Assembly (NCBI GenBank): GCA_958295805.1
Contig: OY282373.1
Span: forward strand, 1,273,001 to 1,337,000
DNA: 64,000 bases
Source of the DNA: an uncultured Nitrospirales bacterium
GTDB taxonomy: Bacteria; Nitrospirota; Nitrospiria; Nitrospirales; UBA8639
Direction of reading: 5' to 3'
Shown here: piece by piece, positions 42,436 through 53,052 of the stretch
Layout: every line of letters begins with the position of its first letter
How positions within the stretch are numbered: position 1 is the first letter of the stretch
The notes under the pieces: generated by a model
The model's database searches: none
What the model was told of the DNA's origin: nothing
Seen by the model: only the letters and a program-made list of their open reading frames with translations
Program-made: the position numbers and the translations under genes

Positions 42436-43893
42436 TCATCGCCCCAGCGCCTCCCCCAGTATCGTCTTCAACCGTTCCCGTAAGGTTGCGGTCTCTGCCT
42501 CGGCCGCGGCCAGCTTCGCCAGCAACTCCTCCGGGTTGCCGTGGTCGGCTTGTGCGGTGTGCGGGTTTTTGATGTCGAGGTTGTAGCCGCGTGCTTTGAT
42601 GTCGTCCGCGGTCACTTTCCAGGCGCGGTCGGTTGTTTTGCGGCCTTTGCGTTGTGGGCCGCCCCACCAGTTGATGCAGGGTTGCAGGTGTTCCAGCCGG
42701 ATGGGTTTGGTCATGGAATAGGCTTTTTGGCCTTCGGGGACGTGGTGTTCGTAGAACCAGATTTTTCGGGTCGGCTCGCCTTTCTCGAAGAACAGCAGGT
42801 TGGTGCCGATGGAGGCGTAGGGTTTGAAGACGGAGTTGGGCAGGCGGACGATGGTGTGGAGGTTGCACTCTTCCAACAGGTGTTCTTTGAGGCGGGTCTT
42901 GACGCCTTCGCCGAACAGGGAGCCGTCGGGGAGGACGACCGCGGCGCGCCCGCTCGGTTTCAACAGTCGGACGATGAGGGCCAGGAACAGGTCTGCGGTT
43001 TCCTTGGTGCGGAAGTGCTGGGGGAAGTTGCTTTCGATGCCGTCTTCTTCTTTGCCGCCGAAGGGCGGATTGGTCAGCACAATATTGACCCGGTCTTTCT
43101 TTTCCCAGCCGACGTAGGGGCGGGCCAGGGTGTTGTCGTGACGCACGAAGCTGGGATCCTCAATGCCGTGCAGGAGCATGTTGGTGACGCACAGCATGTG
43201 CGGAAGTTGTTTTTTCTCAACGGCGCGCAGGCCGGCTTGCATTTTCCGTTCGTCCCCGGGCCGCTTGACGTAATGCTCGCGCATGTGGGCCAGCGCGCAG
43301 GTCAGGAACCCGCCGGTGCCGCAGGCCGGGTCGAACAGGGTTTCGCCGGGCTTGGGGTCGATGCGGTCGGCCATGAACGCGGTGACCGCGCGCGGGGTGT
43401 AGTATTCGCCGGCGTTGCCCGCGGATTGCAGATCGTTCAAAAGCTGTTCGTAGATGTCGCCGAAATGCTGGCGTTGGGTCAGGTTATTGAAGTCAACGGC
43501 GTTGATTTTGTTCACCACTTGGCGCATGAGTTGGCCGGATTTCATGTAGTTGTAGGCGTCCTCGAACACGTCGCGCACGACGCGGCCGCGATTGTCCGGC
43601 CGGCCGGTGGTCCGGAGGTTTTTCAAGGCGGGGAAGAGGTCGTCGTCAATGAAGGTGAGCAGTGCTTCACCGGTGATGCCTTCGGGGTTTGCGGCCCAGG
43701 TATGCCACTGGAACCGTTCCGGGATGGGGGAGGTGTAGTCTGCCTTCATCAGTGCCAGTTCCTGGTCCTGATCGTCGATGATCTTGAGGAAGAACATCCA
43801 GCACAATTGGCTGATGCGCTGGGCGTCGCCGTCCACGCCGGTGTCCTGGCGCATGACGTTCTGGATGGATTTGACCAGGGTGCGGACGGACAT
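42436..43893 (-). CDS. hsdM: Type I restriction-modification methylase
   Basis: The 485-residue N6-adenine methylase has the HsdM N-terminal helical domain (to ~150), GEYYTPRAVTAFM, SAM motif I FDPACGTGGFL (187-197) and catalytic NPPF (275-278). It methylates the target site as M2S and protects host DNA. Start ATG 43893 is 3 bp after the hsdR stop. The C-terminal helix would contact HsdS. Its usual hsdS partner is separated from it by a PIN relic, a small gene and an hsdM relic. Confidence 0.95.
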   Translation of the reverse strand: MSVRTLVKSIQNVMRQDTGVDGDAQRISQLCWMFFLKIIDDQDQELALMKADYTSPIPERFQWHTWAANPEGITGEALLTFIDDDLFPALKNLRTTGRPDNRGRVVRDVFEDAYNYMKSGQLMRQVVNKINAVDFNNLTQRQHFGDIYEQLLNDLQSAGNAGEYYTPRAVTAFMADRIDPKPGETLFDPACGTGGFLTCALAHMREHYVKRPGDERKMQAGLRAVEKKQLPHMLCVTNMLLHGIEDPSFVRHDNTLARPYVGWEKKDRVNIVLTNPPFGGKEEDGIESNFPQHFRTKETADLFLALIVRLLKPSGRAAVVLPDGSLFGEGVKTRLKEHLLEECNLHTIVRLPNSVFKPYASIGTNLLFFEKGEPTRKIWFYEHHVPEGQKAYSMTKPIRLEHLQPCINWWGGPQRKGRKTTDRAWKVTADDIKARGYNLDIKNPHTAQADHGNPEELLAKLAAAEAETATLRERLKTILGEALGR

Positions 43894-43896
43894 GAC

Positions 43897-46338
43897 TCAG
43901 GCGGTCTCCTGGTAGAGAGCGGATTGCAGGTCGCGGACGGCTTCTATGAATTGATCCTTGCCGCCGAAGGCTTTGAGCAACTGTACCGGCGTGCCGAGGG
44001 TGTTCAACGGCGGGATGCGCAGCACGTTGGCGTCGTCGAGGTTGAGCACGCCTTCGTCGGCGTACTTGTCGAGCAGCGCGTTGAGCACGGTGCGGGCCTG
44101 GTATCCGTACTTTCTGAACACGTTGCGTTTTTGGACGTTCGCGGCGCGCTCGCGGCGTGTCAGCGGCTTGGCGTCAAAGGCCACGTGGCAGATGAGATCG
44201 AAGGGGTCGAGATTCTTGCCGAGTTCCTCGGCGATGGTATCGAGTGCCAAGCCTTCGGCCGCAAGTTCGTCAATGACGGCTTGTTTGCGTTCGGCGGCCT
44301 TCCATCGCTTGAGAAAGTCATCAAGGCTGGCGAAGCGTTTCTTCAGCGCCTTCTTGGTGAAGTCGCGCAAGGACTCGGTGACGAGTTTGCCGTGTTCGTC
44401 AAGGTATTGCACGCGCTGGGCAATGATTGTCGCGTCGATGCCGTCAACGTAAACCTTGCTCTTGATCGCGGCGTCAGGCTGGAGCCCTGGTGAAATTTCG
44501 ACAATGGTTTCGTCGTCGGCCGGTTCAGGCGGGAGAGGGGCTTCGCCGTCCTCCGTGCGCGGCGCGTGGTCGGGCGGAGTGATGGGATCGCCTGTTCCCG
44601 GTTCGTATATCTGCACCGGCTCGCCGTCGAAGTCCGGGTCGGCAAAATGGCTGGTTGCGCCCCGGAAGTCCATCAAGGTGAAGTAGAATTTGTGGGTGTC
44701 CTCGTGGACGCGGGTGCCGCGTCCGACGATCTGTTTGAATTCGGTCATGGACCCGACTTCGCGGTCCAGCACGATCAGCCGGCAGGTCTGGGCATCGACG
44801 CCGGTGGAGAGCAGCCGCGAGGTGGTGACCAGCACGGGGTATTTGGATTCCGGGTCAATGAAGTTACCGAGTTGCGCTTGCCCTTCGGCATCGTTGCCGG
44901 TGACGCGCATGACGTAGCGGTGGTTGTCGCCGGCCAGGTCGGCGTTCTCGTTGATGAGCGCCTGTCTTATGCGGGCGGCGTGTTCCTGGTCGACGCAGAA
45001 GATGATCGTTTTCTGAAAGCGGTCGCCGCTTTCTTTCAGGAATCCGGTGACGTTGCGGGCAACGGCCCGTGTGCGGCCGTCCAGCACCAGGGTTTTGTCG
45101 AAATCCTTGGGGTTGTAGACGCGGTCTTCTACCGGTTCGCCTTCCCGTGACAGTTGACCTTTTTCCGGGCGGTAGCCTTCCACGTCCCGGTCGATGTGAA
45201 CTTTGATGACTTTGTAGGGGGCGAGGAAGCCGTCGCGGATGCCTTGTTTCAGGGAGTAGGAATAGACCGGCTCGCCGAAGTAGTCGATGTTGGAGACGTA
45301 TCGGGTTTCCTTGGGCGTGGCGGTCAGGCCGATCTGCGTGGCCGTGGAGAAGTATTCCAGAATTTCCCGCCAAGCCGAATCCTCCTTGGCGCTGCCGCGG
45401 TGACACTCGTCAATCACGATCAGGTCAAAAAAGTCAGGTGAAAACTCACGGAAAATCTTCTGGTCTTCCTCCGGGCCGGTGATGGCCTGATAGAGACCCA
45501 GATAGATTTCATAGGCGGCGTCGATGCGGCGTTTTTTGCCGGCGGCGGTCAAGTCCTCCGTGGACCCGTCCCGGCGTTCGATGGTTTTGGCGTTGGTCGA
45601 GAGCTTGGCCATGGCCGCACCAAAGGGACGGAAGTCGTTGACCATGGTCTGATCCACCAGCACGTTGCGGTCGGCCAGGAACAGAATCCGCTTCTTGCGG
45701 CCCGCCTTCCACAGCCGCCAGATGATCTGAAAGGCGGTGTAGGTTTTGCCGGTTCCCGTGGCCATGACGAGCAGGATGCGGTCGCGGCCTTTGGCTATGG
45801 CCTCTATCGCGGTGTTGACGGCGTTGATCTGGTAATAACGGGGGGCTTTGTCGCTGCCGTCTTCGTAATAATCCTGAAGCACGATGGCTTCGGCTTCGGG
45901 TGTCAACCCTTTCCACGTCCGGTAGCGTGCCCACAGGTCGTTTGGTGATGGGAAGGCATCGAGGGCAAGCGTCGTTTCTTTTTCGGCGCCTCCGCCGGTT
46001 CGGTCGTGGAACACGAAGCCGTCGCCGTTGGAGGAGAAGACGAAGGGAATCCCCAGCGTCTCGGCGTAGTCAAGTGCCTGTTGCATCCCGTCGCCGACGG
46101 CGTGGGCGTTGTCCTTGGCCTCAATCAGCGCGATGGGGACGTTGGGCTTGTAGGACAGCACGTAGTCGGCTCGCTTGGCCTTGCCCCGGCTGACCAGCTT
46201 GCCGCGTACGATGATGCGGCCTTTGGTGAAGCTGACTTCTTCGCGGATTTGCCCCATCTCATCCCACCCGGCTTTGCGCAGGGCCGGGGTGATGAACTTG
46301 GTGCAGACGTCGCGTTCGCTCAGGCTTTTCTTCTCCAT
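43897..46338 (-). CDS. hsdR: Type I restriction endonuclease, EcoEI-like R subunit
   Basis: The 813-residue protein has an N-terminal nuclease domain (D58, E73-A-K75 in LIEAKDNAH), an SF2 helicase/translocase with Walker A ATGTGKT (193-199) and DECH (310-313), then motif VI-like QIVGRGTRVHED and an EcoEI-type C-terminal region. The length matches the EcoEI (type IB-like) class. It cuts unmethylated DNA after translocation in an R2M2S complex. All catalytic motifs look intact, so the R-M system's weak point is the short HsdS. Confidence 0.95.
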   Translation of the reverse strand: MEKKSLSERDVCTKFITPALRKAGWDEMGQIREEVSFTKGRIIVRGKLVSRGKAKRADYVLSYKPNVPIALIEAKDNAHAVGDGMQQALDYAETLGIPFVFSSNGDGFVFHDRTGGGAEKETTLALDAFPSPNDLWARYRTWKGLTPEAEAIVLQDYYEDGSDKAPRYYQINAVNTAIEAIAKGRDRILLVMATGTGKTYTAFQIIWRLWKAGRKKRILFLADRNVLVDQTMVNDFRPFGAAMAKLSTNAKTIERRDGSTEDLTAAGKKRRIDAAYEIYLGLYQAITGPEEDQKIFREFSPDFFDLIVIDECHRGSAKEDSAWREILEYFSTATQIGLTATPKETRYVSNIDYFGEPVYSYSLKQGIRDGFLAPYKVIKVHIDRDVEGYRPEKGQLSREGEPVEDRVYNPKDFDKTLVLDGRTRAVARNVTGFLKESGDRFQKTIIFCVDQEHAARIRQALINENADLAGDNHRYVMRVTGNDAEGQAQLGNFIDPESKYPVLVTTSRLLSTGVDAQTCRLIVLDREVGSMTEFKQIVGRGTRVHEDTHKFYFTLMDFRGATSHFADPDFDGEPVQIYEPGTGDPITPPDHAPRTEDGEAPLPPEPADDETIVEISPGLQPDAAIKSKVYVDGIDATIIAQRVQYLDEHGKLVTESLRDFTKKALKKRFASLDDFLKRWKAAERKQAVIDELAAEGLALDTIAEELGKNLDPFDLICHVAFDAKPLTRRERAANVQKRNVFRKYGYQARTVLNALLDKYADEGVLNLDDANVLRIPPLNTLGTPVQLLKAFGGKDQFIEAVRDLQSALYQETA

Positions 46339-46648
46339 GCGCGCACAACTTTATCTGTTGGGTTCATTGTGTGCAATGCACGGGTCGTGTCTCAGCCTGA
46401 AAATTTTCCGGTGGATTCATCGCTGCGGGTTGGGGACTCACTCCCTTATCCTAGTCCCTCTCACACTGGGGGAGGGCTAGGGTGAGGGACATGCTTAAAC
46501 TGAGACACTGCCGGTGTACGTGACGGTGAGGTGATAATCAGAAGGCTAACATTATCCGGGTTTCTCCGGTCGGGAAAGGGGTTTGAGCTTGGTTTGACCG
46601 CTCTTTCTCTTAAGGGGATGTTTCTTTTGGGTCCGGCTGCTGGGAGAA
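46339..46648. other. Intergenic region upstream of hsdR
   Basis: No gene is seen in these 310 bp. The first ~100 bp must hold the hsdR promoter (minus strand). A short inverted sequence, CCCTCTCACACTGGGGGAGG and AGGGTGAGGGA, lies near 46456-46490. The rest leads into the 149-bp repeat array. Confidence 0.5.
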
Positions 46649-47312
46649 CCCCCCACCGGCTCGCCGGCGGGCTTTGCCCTTGGCTTGCCGACTCCCCCTC
46701 AAGGGGGGAGTGATGGGGGAGGGAGCGTCTGGTCGTCGGAGGGATGGCTGGCGGGTTCTTGCTCAAGGGGGTGTTTTTTCTGGGGCCCGGGTGCCGGCCC
46801 CCCACCGGCTCGCCGGCGGGCTTTGCCCTTGGCTTGCCGACTCCCCCTCAAGGGGGGAGTGATGGGGGAGGGAGCGTCTGGTCGTCGGAGGGGTGGCTGG
46901 CTGGTTCTTACTCAAGGGGGCTGTTTTTTCTGGGGCCGGGTGCCGGCCCCCCACCGGCTCGCCGGCGGGCTTTGCCCTTGGCTTGCCGACTCCCCCTCAA
47001 GGGGGGAGTGATGGGGGAGGGAGCGTCTGGTCGTCGGAGGGATGGCTGGCGGGTTCTTGCTCAAGGGGGTGTTTTTTCTGGGGCCGGGTGCCGGCCCCCC
47101 ACCGGCTCGCCGGCGGGCTTTGCCCTTGGCTTGCCGACTCCCCCTCAAGGGGGGAGTGATGGGGGAGGGAGCGTCGGGCTGTCAGAGGGGTGGGTGGCGG
47201 GTTCTTGCTCAAGGGGGCTGTTTTTTCTGGGGCCCGGGGGGCGGCCCCCCACCGGCTCGCTGGCGGGCTTTGCCTTTGGCTTGCTGACTCCCCCTCAAGG
47301 GGGGAGTGATGA
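46649..47312. repeat. Five-copy ~149-bp tandem repeat
   Basis: Copies begin with CCCCCCACCGG at 46649, 46798, 46947, 47095 and 47245, a period of 148-150 bp. Each has CGGCTCGCCGGCGGGCTTT, a CTCCCCCTCAAGGGGGGAG hairpin (in part), GGGAGGGAGCGTCTGGTCG and a GCTCAAGGGGG-TGTTTTTTCTGGGG-type end. The fifth copy is the most divergent and ends about 75 bp before copA. Open frames in several directions are due to the repeat; none is called a gene. Confidence 0.93.
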
Positions 47313-47343
47313 TTTTTGATCTGAGAAAAATGGTGGAAATCGT

Positions 47344-47376
47344 TATAATGTTGGGGTTCAGTCTTTATCGCGGAGG
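47344..47376 (+). promoter_or_regulatory. Likely -10 element and ribosome-binding site for copA
   Basis: A perfect TATAAT lies at 47344-47349, and GGAGGG at 47372-47376 precedes ATG 47388. No good -35 hexamer is found at 16-18 bp, so an activator such as a CueR-type regulator could be needed; that is inference and no CueR-type palindrome was confirmed. Confidence 0.45.
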
Positions 47377-47387
47377 GTCTAATCACG

Positions 47388-49763
47388 ATGAACTCTGGTG
47401 AATCCTCTCAGAAATCTCGACGTCGGGAACTCATGATGGCGGCGGTCCCCAAGGTTCGGGATCCGGTCTGCGGCATGATGGTTGATCCGCTCTCTGCTGC
47501 GGGTCACTACGACCACGCGGGAACGACGTACTACTTCTGTCACCCTCGTTGTGAGGAACGATTTCGCGGCGACCCTGACGGGTATCTGAACGGAACGGTC
47601 AAGCCGTCCATGGACGAGGTGCCGGCCGCGCCGGGGACGATGTACATCTGCCCGATGTGCCCCGATGTCGCGTCGGAGAAGCCCGCGGCGTGTCCATCCT
47701 GCGGCATGGCTCTTGAGCCGGCAACGGTTACGGTCGAAGAAGCGGTCAACCCCGAACTGGTGCAGATGACCCGTCGGTTCTGGATCGGGTTGGTGCTGAC
47801 GTTCCCCGTGCTCGCGTCGGCCATGGTTGAAATGATCTCCGGTCAGTCGTTGATGGACGTTGTTTCACCGACCGCGTTCAAGTGGATGCCGTTCATCCTT
47901 GTGACGCCGGTGGTGGGATGGGTCGGGTTGCCGTTCTTTCAACGAGGATGGGCCTCGGTCGTCAATCGTCGTCTCAACATGTTTACCTTGATTGCGCTGG
48001 GGACCGGGACTGCCTATCTCTACAGTGTGGCGGCCATGCTCGTTCCGGGGATGTTTCCGCAATCCTTCCGCACCGCCGGTGGCGACGTGCCGGTGTATTT
48101 TGAATCGGCCGCGGTCATCATCGTCTTGGTGGCATTGGGTCAGGTCTTGGAAATTCGTGCACGGACTCGGACTACCGGCGCCCTTAAAGCGTTGCTTGGG
48201 TTGGCGCCCAAAACCGCACGGGTTGTACGAACGGAAAACCGCGAAGAGGACGTCTTCATTGACCAGGTGAGAGTCGGGGATCGGTTGCGCATTCGTCCCG
48301 GTGAAAAAGTGCCGGTTGACGGCCGAGTCGTGGAAGGCTCCACGTCGATTGATGAATCGATGCTCACGGGCGAATCGATTCCAGTTGAAAAACAGGCGGG
48401 GAGTCGAGTGACGGGGGGCACCATCAACGGCAACGGCACCGTGTTGATGGAAGCCGAACGCGTCGGCCGGGAGACGATGCTGGCGCAGATCGTCAAGATG
48501 GTCGGGGATGCTCAACGGAGCAGGGCGCCCATCCAGCGGGTGGCCGACGTCGTGGCAGCCTGGTTTGTCCCCATCGTGGTGCTGGTGGCAGCCGTGACCT
48601 TTGCCGCGTGGGCGAGCCTTGGTCCCGAGCCTCGACTGGCGTATGCCCTGGTCAATGCCGTGGCCGTGCTTATTATTGCCTGTCCCTGTGCCTTGGGACT
48701 CGCGACTCCCACGTCGATCATGGTGGGCACGGGACGCGGGGCCATGGCCGGCGTGCTCATCAAGAACGCCGAAACGCTTGAACGACTGGAAAAGGTGAAG
48801 ACGCTGGTCATCGATAAAACCGGCACGTTGACCGAGGGCAAGCCGGTCTTGCAGTCGATTGTTCCGGCGTCGGGATTCACCGAGACGACGTTGCTTCAAC
48901 TTGCGGCCAGCGTTGAGCGAGCCAGTGAACATCCATTGGCTTCCGCCGTTGAATCGGGGGCGAGGCAACGCGGTGTGTCTCTTCGGGAAGTCAGGGAGTT
49001 TCGTTCGCACACCGGCGGGGGAGTCGAAGGCACCGTGGAGGGGAAAGCCGTGGCCGTGGGCAATCGACTCTTTCTTGAACGGAAGATCGGCGTGCCCGCG
49101 AATCTCTTATCCGAATGGGACGCCGTGAGTGACGCCTTGGGTACGCAAGGGCAAACCGTCACGTTCGTGGCGATTGACGGGCAGCCCGCGGGCCTCATCG
49201 GCGTGATGGATCCGATCAAAGCCTCGGCTTCAGAAGCCATTCAGTCCCTCACGCGCGAGGGGCTGACCATTGTCATGGTTACGGGCGATAATCGGCAGAC
49301 TGCCGAGGTAATAGGCCGACGCCTGGGGCTGCATCACGTTCATGCCGAGGTTCTTCCCGAGCATAAACGTCACGTGGTGCAACGGTTGCAGAAAGAGGGG
49401 CACGTGGTGGCAATGGCCGGTGACGGCATCAACGACGCCCCGGCGTTGGCAGAAGCCGACGTCGGAATCGCGATGGGCACGGGGACCGACGTCGCCATCG
49501 ACAGTGCAGGGATGACGTTGGTGAAAGGCGATCTTCTCGGCGTGGTCCGTGCCCGGAACCTGAGCAAAGCCACGATGACCAACATCCGCCAGAATCTTTT
49601 CTTTGCCTTTGTCTACAATGCCCTCGGCGTTCCCGTTGCGGCCGGTCTCCTCTATCCGTTCTTCGGACTGCTCCTGAGCCCGATCATGGCCAGTGTCGCC
49701 ATGACCTTCAGCTCCGTGTCGGTCATTGCGAACGCGCTGCGGTTGCGAAGCGCGAAGCTATGA
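47388..49763 (+). CDS. copA: Copper-exporting P1B-type ATPase
   Basis: The 791-residue protein pumps Cu+ out of the cytoplasm. In place of an HMA domain it has a YHS domain ([10 protein letters not shown], ~25-67) and a metal-binding zinc-ribbon-like segment ([10 protein letters not shown] and [10 protein letters not shown], ~85-112). Eight membrane helices follow, with the ion-binding C432-P-C434, TGES actuator motif, phosphorylated D476 in DKTGT and [10 protein letters not shown] hinge. These match CopA. Downstream lies a duplicated toxin-antitoxin/hpnN block that begins inside this gene's last ~85 bp. Confidence 0.94.
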   Translation: MNSGESSQKSRRRELMMAAVPKVRDPVCGMMVDPLSAAGHYDHAGTTYYFCHPRCEERFRGDPDGYLNGTVKPSMDEVPAAPGTMYICPMCPDVASEKPAACPSCGMALEPATVTVEEAVNPELVQMTRRFWIGLVLTFPVLASAMVEMISGQSLMDVVSPTAFKWMPFILVTPVVGWVGLPFFQRGWASVVNRRLNMFTLIALGTGTAYLYSVAAMLVPGMFPQSFRTAGGDVPVYFESAAVIIVLVALGQVLEIRARTRTTGALKALLGLAPKTARVVRTENREEDVFIDQVRVGDRLRIRPGEKVPVDGRVVEGSTSIDESMLTGESIPVEKQAGSRVTGGTINGNGTVLMEAERVGRETMLAQIVKMVGDAQRSRAPIQRVADVVAAWFVPIVVLVAAVTFAAWASLGPEPRLAYALVNAVAVLIIACPCALGLATPTSIMVGTGRGAMAGVLIKNAETLERLEKVKTLVIDKTGTLTEGKPVLQSIVPASGFTETTLLQLAASVERASEHPLASAVESGARQRGVSLREVREFRSHTGGGVEGTVEGKAVAVGNRLFLERKIGVPANLLSEWDAVSDALGTQGQTVTFVAIDGQPAGLIGVMDPIKASASEAIQSLTREGLTIVMVTGDNRQTAEVIGRRLGLHHVHAEVLPEHKRHVVQRLQKEGHVVAMAGDGINDAPALAEADVGIAMGTGTDVAIDSAGMTLVKGDLLGVVRARNLSKATMTNIRQNLFFAFVYNALGVPVAAGLLYPFFGLLLSPIMASVAMTFSSVSVIANALRLRSAKL

Positions 49764-49870
49764 CTGGCTTACGCTCCGCTCCGTCTTTTAACTTCGCTTT
49801 GCGACGTGGAAGGAAGGGTTGGGGAGGTAGAGAAAACCTCAGAAGTGGCAAGAGAAAGGCGCCCATGACT

Positions 49871-50200
49871 TCAGGCAAAGATGACCTCTTGGGGATTTTC
49901 TCCTTTACGGATGGGAGCGATGTTCACCGTCACTTTCCGATCAAGTTTATTGAGAAACCCAAACAACCGTTCCTGAGAAAACAGCGTATAGCGCCCATTC
50001 ATCAGGTTGGAAACTTCCGGTTGTTTGATCTCCAACAATTGGCAGATCTCGCGTTGTTTGAGCTTCCTGCTGTCAAGGATCATCCGCACGGAATATCCAA
50101 GCTTGGCCCGGACCAGTAATTCCGCGGCATCTTCCAGTCCCAAATCTGCAAACACATTGCCGGAACTTTCCTCAAACGCCGGTTTCGTTTTTTTGCCCAT
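49871..50200 (-). CDS. HigA2-like (COG5606-type) XRE antitoxin, copy 1
   Basis: The 109-residue protein has an XRE HTH (KLKQREICQLLEIKQPEVSNL) and a beta-rich C-terminus (RKVTVNIAPI). It is the same HTH type as the N-terminus of the STAND protein at 16043. It overlaps the toxin stop by 1 bp and should repress and neutralise it. Confidence 0.88.
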   Translation of the reverse strand: MGKKTKPAFEESSGNVFADLGLEDAAELLVRAKLGYSVRMILDSRKLKQREICQLLEIKQPEVSNLMNGRYTLFSQERLFGFLNKLDRKVTVNIAPIRKGENPQEVIFA

Positions 50201-50559
50201 TACGTCATCTCCTTTTCCAGTTCCACTGCCTCCTTATAGCGTTGGCCAATTATCTCCACGTCCGGTTTGGCTGTTTTCTGCCCTTTAGGGGATTTCTTTT
50301 GAAAGGCATGGAGCACATAGACCCGTTCCCCAATTTGCACAGCATACACGGTGCGATAGGTATTGGTATCAAATCGAGTGACAATCTCAAACACTCCATG
50401 GCCTACCCCCTTAAAAGGTTTGGCTTGTGGAGGAGTTGCGCCTTTCTGTACGTCGTACAGCGCCGTCCCAACGTCGGCTTTTACCTCTTTCGGAAATTTT
50501 TGTACGTGTTTCCGCGAGTTCCCCATCCATATCAGTGTTTTTACACGATGCAGACCCAT
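50200..50559 (-). CDS. Gp49/HigB-like RelE-superfamily toxin
   Basis: The 119-residue protein contains KTLIWMGNSRKHVQKFPKEV, GVGHGVFEIVTRFDTNTYR, and VLHAFQKKSPKGQKT, the pattern of phage-derived Gp49-like (HigB) toxins, which cleave mRNA on the ribosome. ATG or a nearby alternative near 50559 is used. The cognate antitoxin follows with a 1-bp overlap. The second copy of this block has lost the gene. Confidence 0.87.
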   Translation of the reverse strand: MGLHRVKTLIWMGNSRKHVQKFPKEVKADVGTALYDVQKGATPPQAKPFKGVGHGVFEIVTRFDTNTYRTVYAVQIGERVYVLHAFQKKSPKGQKTAKPDVEIIGQRYKEAVELEKEMT

Positions 50560-51391
50560 CTGCTTTGAAATTATAAGTAATGACTTATCTAAAGTCTATG
50601 CTGACAATTTACAATCGGAGTACACCTTAATCAAATCCTCAGACTGTCCAGAGGACCAGAACCACGTCACTGACGGCATTCAATTGAAAACTGAACGATG
50701 GCTGATTCTTGACGATACCATCCTGCCCCATCCTAGCCGTGGGCTGCAATCTTTGGTACGATTCCTCATCCTGTCTTTCACACTCTGTAGTTCTTTCTGA
50801 TTCACAATAAGAAGATGAGCCTCATTTCAGATATAGACGGAGAGGAATCCCTATTCTTTGGGATCGTTGTGGCTCTCTTTTTCTTCGTTCCTCCGTAGCT
50901 GCGCCATCTCATGGCGCATTGTCATGAGATTCGAGACTCGTCGTGAGATTCGAAACGGTCCCACATTTTGTGTGAATGTTGAGGGGGGAGGCGCGATGAG
51001 ATCGCGCCGCTACGAATTCGTCATGAGATTCGAGACGGTCCTAAATCTTGTGTGAACGTTGAGGAGGGAGGCGCGATAAGATCGCGCCGCTACGAACGAT
51101 GGGGCGGGAATCGAGTACATTCAATAAATCAGGATGCCAGTCAAAGCTACTTGAGAGCGAGGCGACGCTTGCCCTGAGCTTGCCCTGAGTCTCGAAGGGG
51201 TTCCCCTGTGAGTCTCGAAGGGAAGAATCTTCAGTGTGCCGGCCTGTCCTACGACAGGGCACTTAGATTCTTCGCTTCGCTCAGAATGACATTTGGAGGA
51301 TGACATTTTCCCCGTAATTCGGCGTCTGACGGTAATTTTTGCAGTCTCCGGTGGCCGGCTGGAAGGGGGATGAAACGTCTGGTGAATTTCT
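50560..51391. repeat. Intergenic palindromic-repeat region, copy 1
   Basis: No gene is supported in these 832 bp. The block has two units containing the palindrome GGCGCGATgAGATCGCGCC (50989-51007) or its T-to-A variant (51070-51088), flanked by GAGATTCGAGACGGTCC-like sequence, and then an AGCGAAGCGAAG-family inverted repeat (about 51173-51290). Confidence 0.85.
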
Positions 51392-52531
51392 ATGCTTGAT
51401 CGGATTGGGCAAGGGTATCGGGCTTTTTTAGTCAGGGTGGTGGATTTCTGCCGGCGTGCCGCTCTTTGGGTGGTGCTCGCGGGGCTGGCGGCTGCGGGGC
51501 TTTCTTTGGGGTACGCCGTGAACTACCTGACGCTTGATACGGATCCGATGAATCTCCTGGACCCCGATCTTCCCTTCAGGCGGGTGAGTCTGGACTTCGA
51601 CGCGGCGTTTCCACAGCTTGACGGTCTGATCGTCGTGGTCGTGGATCAAGGGTCTCCTGAACGACGGCGCGATGCGGTTCACGAGTTGGCACGGCTTCTT
51701 GAACGACAATCCTCGCTCATCTCCTCGGTGTATCAACCGCAGCAGGATGATTTTTTCGATCAATATGGATTGCTGTACTTCGACGTTGATGAACTCTGGC
51801 GGTTGGATGAACGTTTGACCAAGTGGGAGCCGTTCTTGGGGACGCTGGCGCACGATCCGAGTCTTCGCGGACTGTTTTCCATGCTCACGCAGGCCCTGAA
51901 AGAAAATCCGACGCCTGAGCAACGGGCGTTGTTGGCCAAAGTGTTTGACGGATTGAACGAGGCAATCGAGGCGCAACGACTTGGAAGACCGCACGTCTCG
52001 TCTTGGCGGCAGACCATGCTCGAAGACGTGACGGACAGGGGCGATCCATTGCACGGGTTTCTTTTGGTCAAGCCCAAACTGGATTATTCGAGTTTGGAAG
52101 CGGCGGTGGGTCCCATCGACTTTCTGCGCCAACGGCGCGGTGAGCTTGAAGATCGCTTCGGCGTTCGGATCCGATTGACCGGTCCCGTTCCGATTGAAGC
52201 GGAAGAGCGAGAAACGATAGCCCAAGGCGCCGGCCTGACGGCGGGGTTGTCCTTGGGGTTGGTGGCCGTCGTGTTGATCGTGGGGCTTCGGTCTCTCCGG
52301 CTCGTGGCCACGATGGTGGCGACGCTTGTGGTGGGGTTATTGTGGACGGCCGGGTTTGTGGCGGCGGCCATCGGCTCGTTGAATCTGATTACCGCGTCCG
52401 CGCCGGTCTTGTTCATCGGGCTGGGCGTGGATTTCGGTATTCAGTTCGGGATGCGGTACCGGGAAGAGTTCTCCCGGATTGGCGACCATGAGTCGGCTTT
52501 GCGACGTGCAGCCGCCGGGGTCGGCGGGGCC
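51392..52531 (+). pseudogene. Truncated hpnN copy
   Basis: The ~380-codon fragment is almost identical to the first part of the intact hpnN at 53971. At 52531 it runs into a duplicate of the copA end and stops at 52555. It lacks the whole second half of the RND transporter and cannot be functional as a transporter, though the first periplasmic loop and four or five membrane segments could still be made. Confidence 0.93.
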
Positions 52532-52722
52532 CGATCATGGCCAGTGTCGCCATGACCTTCAGCTCCGTGTCGGTGATTGCGAACGCGCTGCGGTTGCGAA
52601 GCGCGAAGCTATGACTGGCTTACGCTCCGGTCCGTCTTTTGACTTCGCTTTGCGACGTGGAAGGAAGGCTCAGGGGAGGTAGAGAAAACCTCAGAAGTGG
52701 CAAGAGAAAGGCGCCCACGACT

Positions 52723-53052
52723 TCAGGCAAAGATGACCTCTTGGGGGTTTTCTCCTTTACGGATGGGAGCGATGTTCACCGTCACTTTCCGATCAAGTTT
52801 ATTGAGAAACCCAAACAACCGTTCCTGAGAAAACAGCGTATAGCGCCCATTCATCAGGTTGGAAACTTCCGGTTGTTTGATCTCCAACAATTGGCATATC
52901 TCGCGTTGTTTGAGCTTCCTGCTTTCAAGGATCATCCGCACGGAATATCCAAGCTTGGCCCGGACCAGTAATTCCGCGGCATCTTCCAGTCCCAAATCTA
53001 CAAACACATTGCCGGAACTTTCCTCAAACGCCAGTTTCGTTTTTTTGCCCAT
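52723..53052 (-). CDS. HigA2-like antitoxin, copy 2, orphan
   Basis: The 109-residue protein differs from copy 1 at only a few residues (for example A19V-type and G-to-S-like changes). The toxin that should precede it is deleted: sequence joins from CCAGTTCCACTGCC straight to GATACCATCCTGCC. It could still cross-neutralise the copy 1 toxin. Confidence 0.87.
   Translation of the reverse strand: MGKKTKLAFEESSGNVFVDLGLEDAAELLVRAKLGYSVRMILESRKLKQREICQLLEIKQPEVSNLMNGRYTLFSQERLFGFLNKLDRKVTVNIAPIRKGENPQEVIFA

Noticed and set aside
42541-44493. 650-residue plus-strand open frame across hsdM/hsdR
   Set aside because: It is antisense to two clear R-M genes with intact motifs and has no recognisable domain; high GC makes long antisense frames common here.
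46649-47312. Repeat-encoded protein (several overlapping frames of 80-190 residues)
   Set aside because: All frames in both directions stay open because the unit length and GC allow it; no start site, no ribosome-binding site, no domain.
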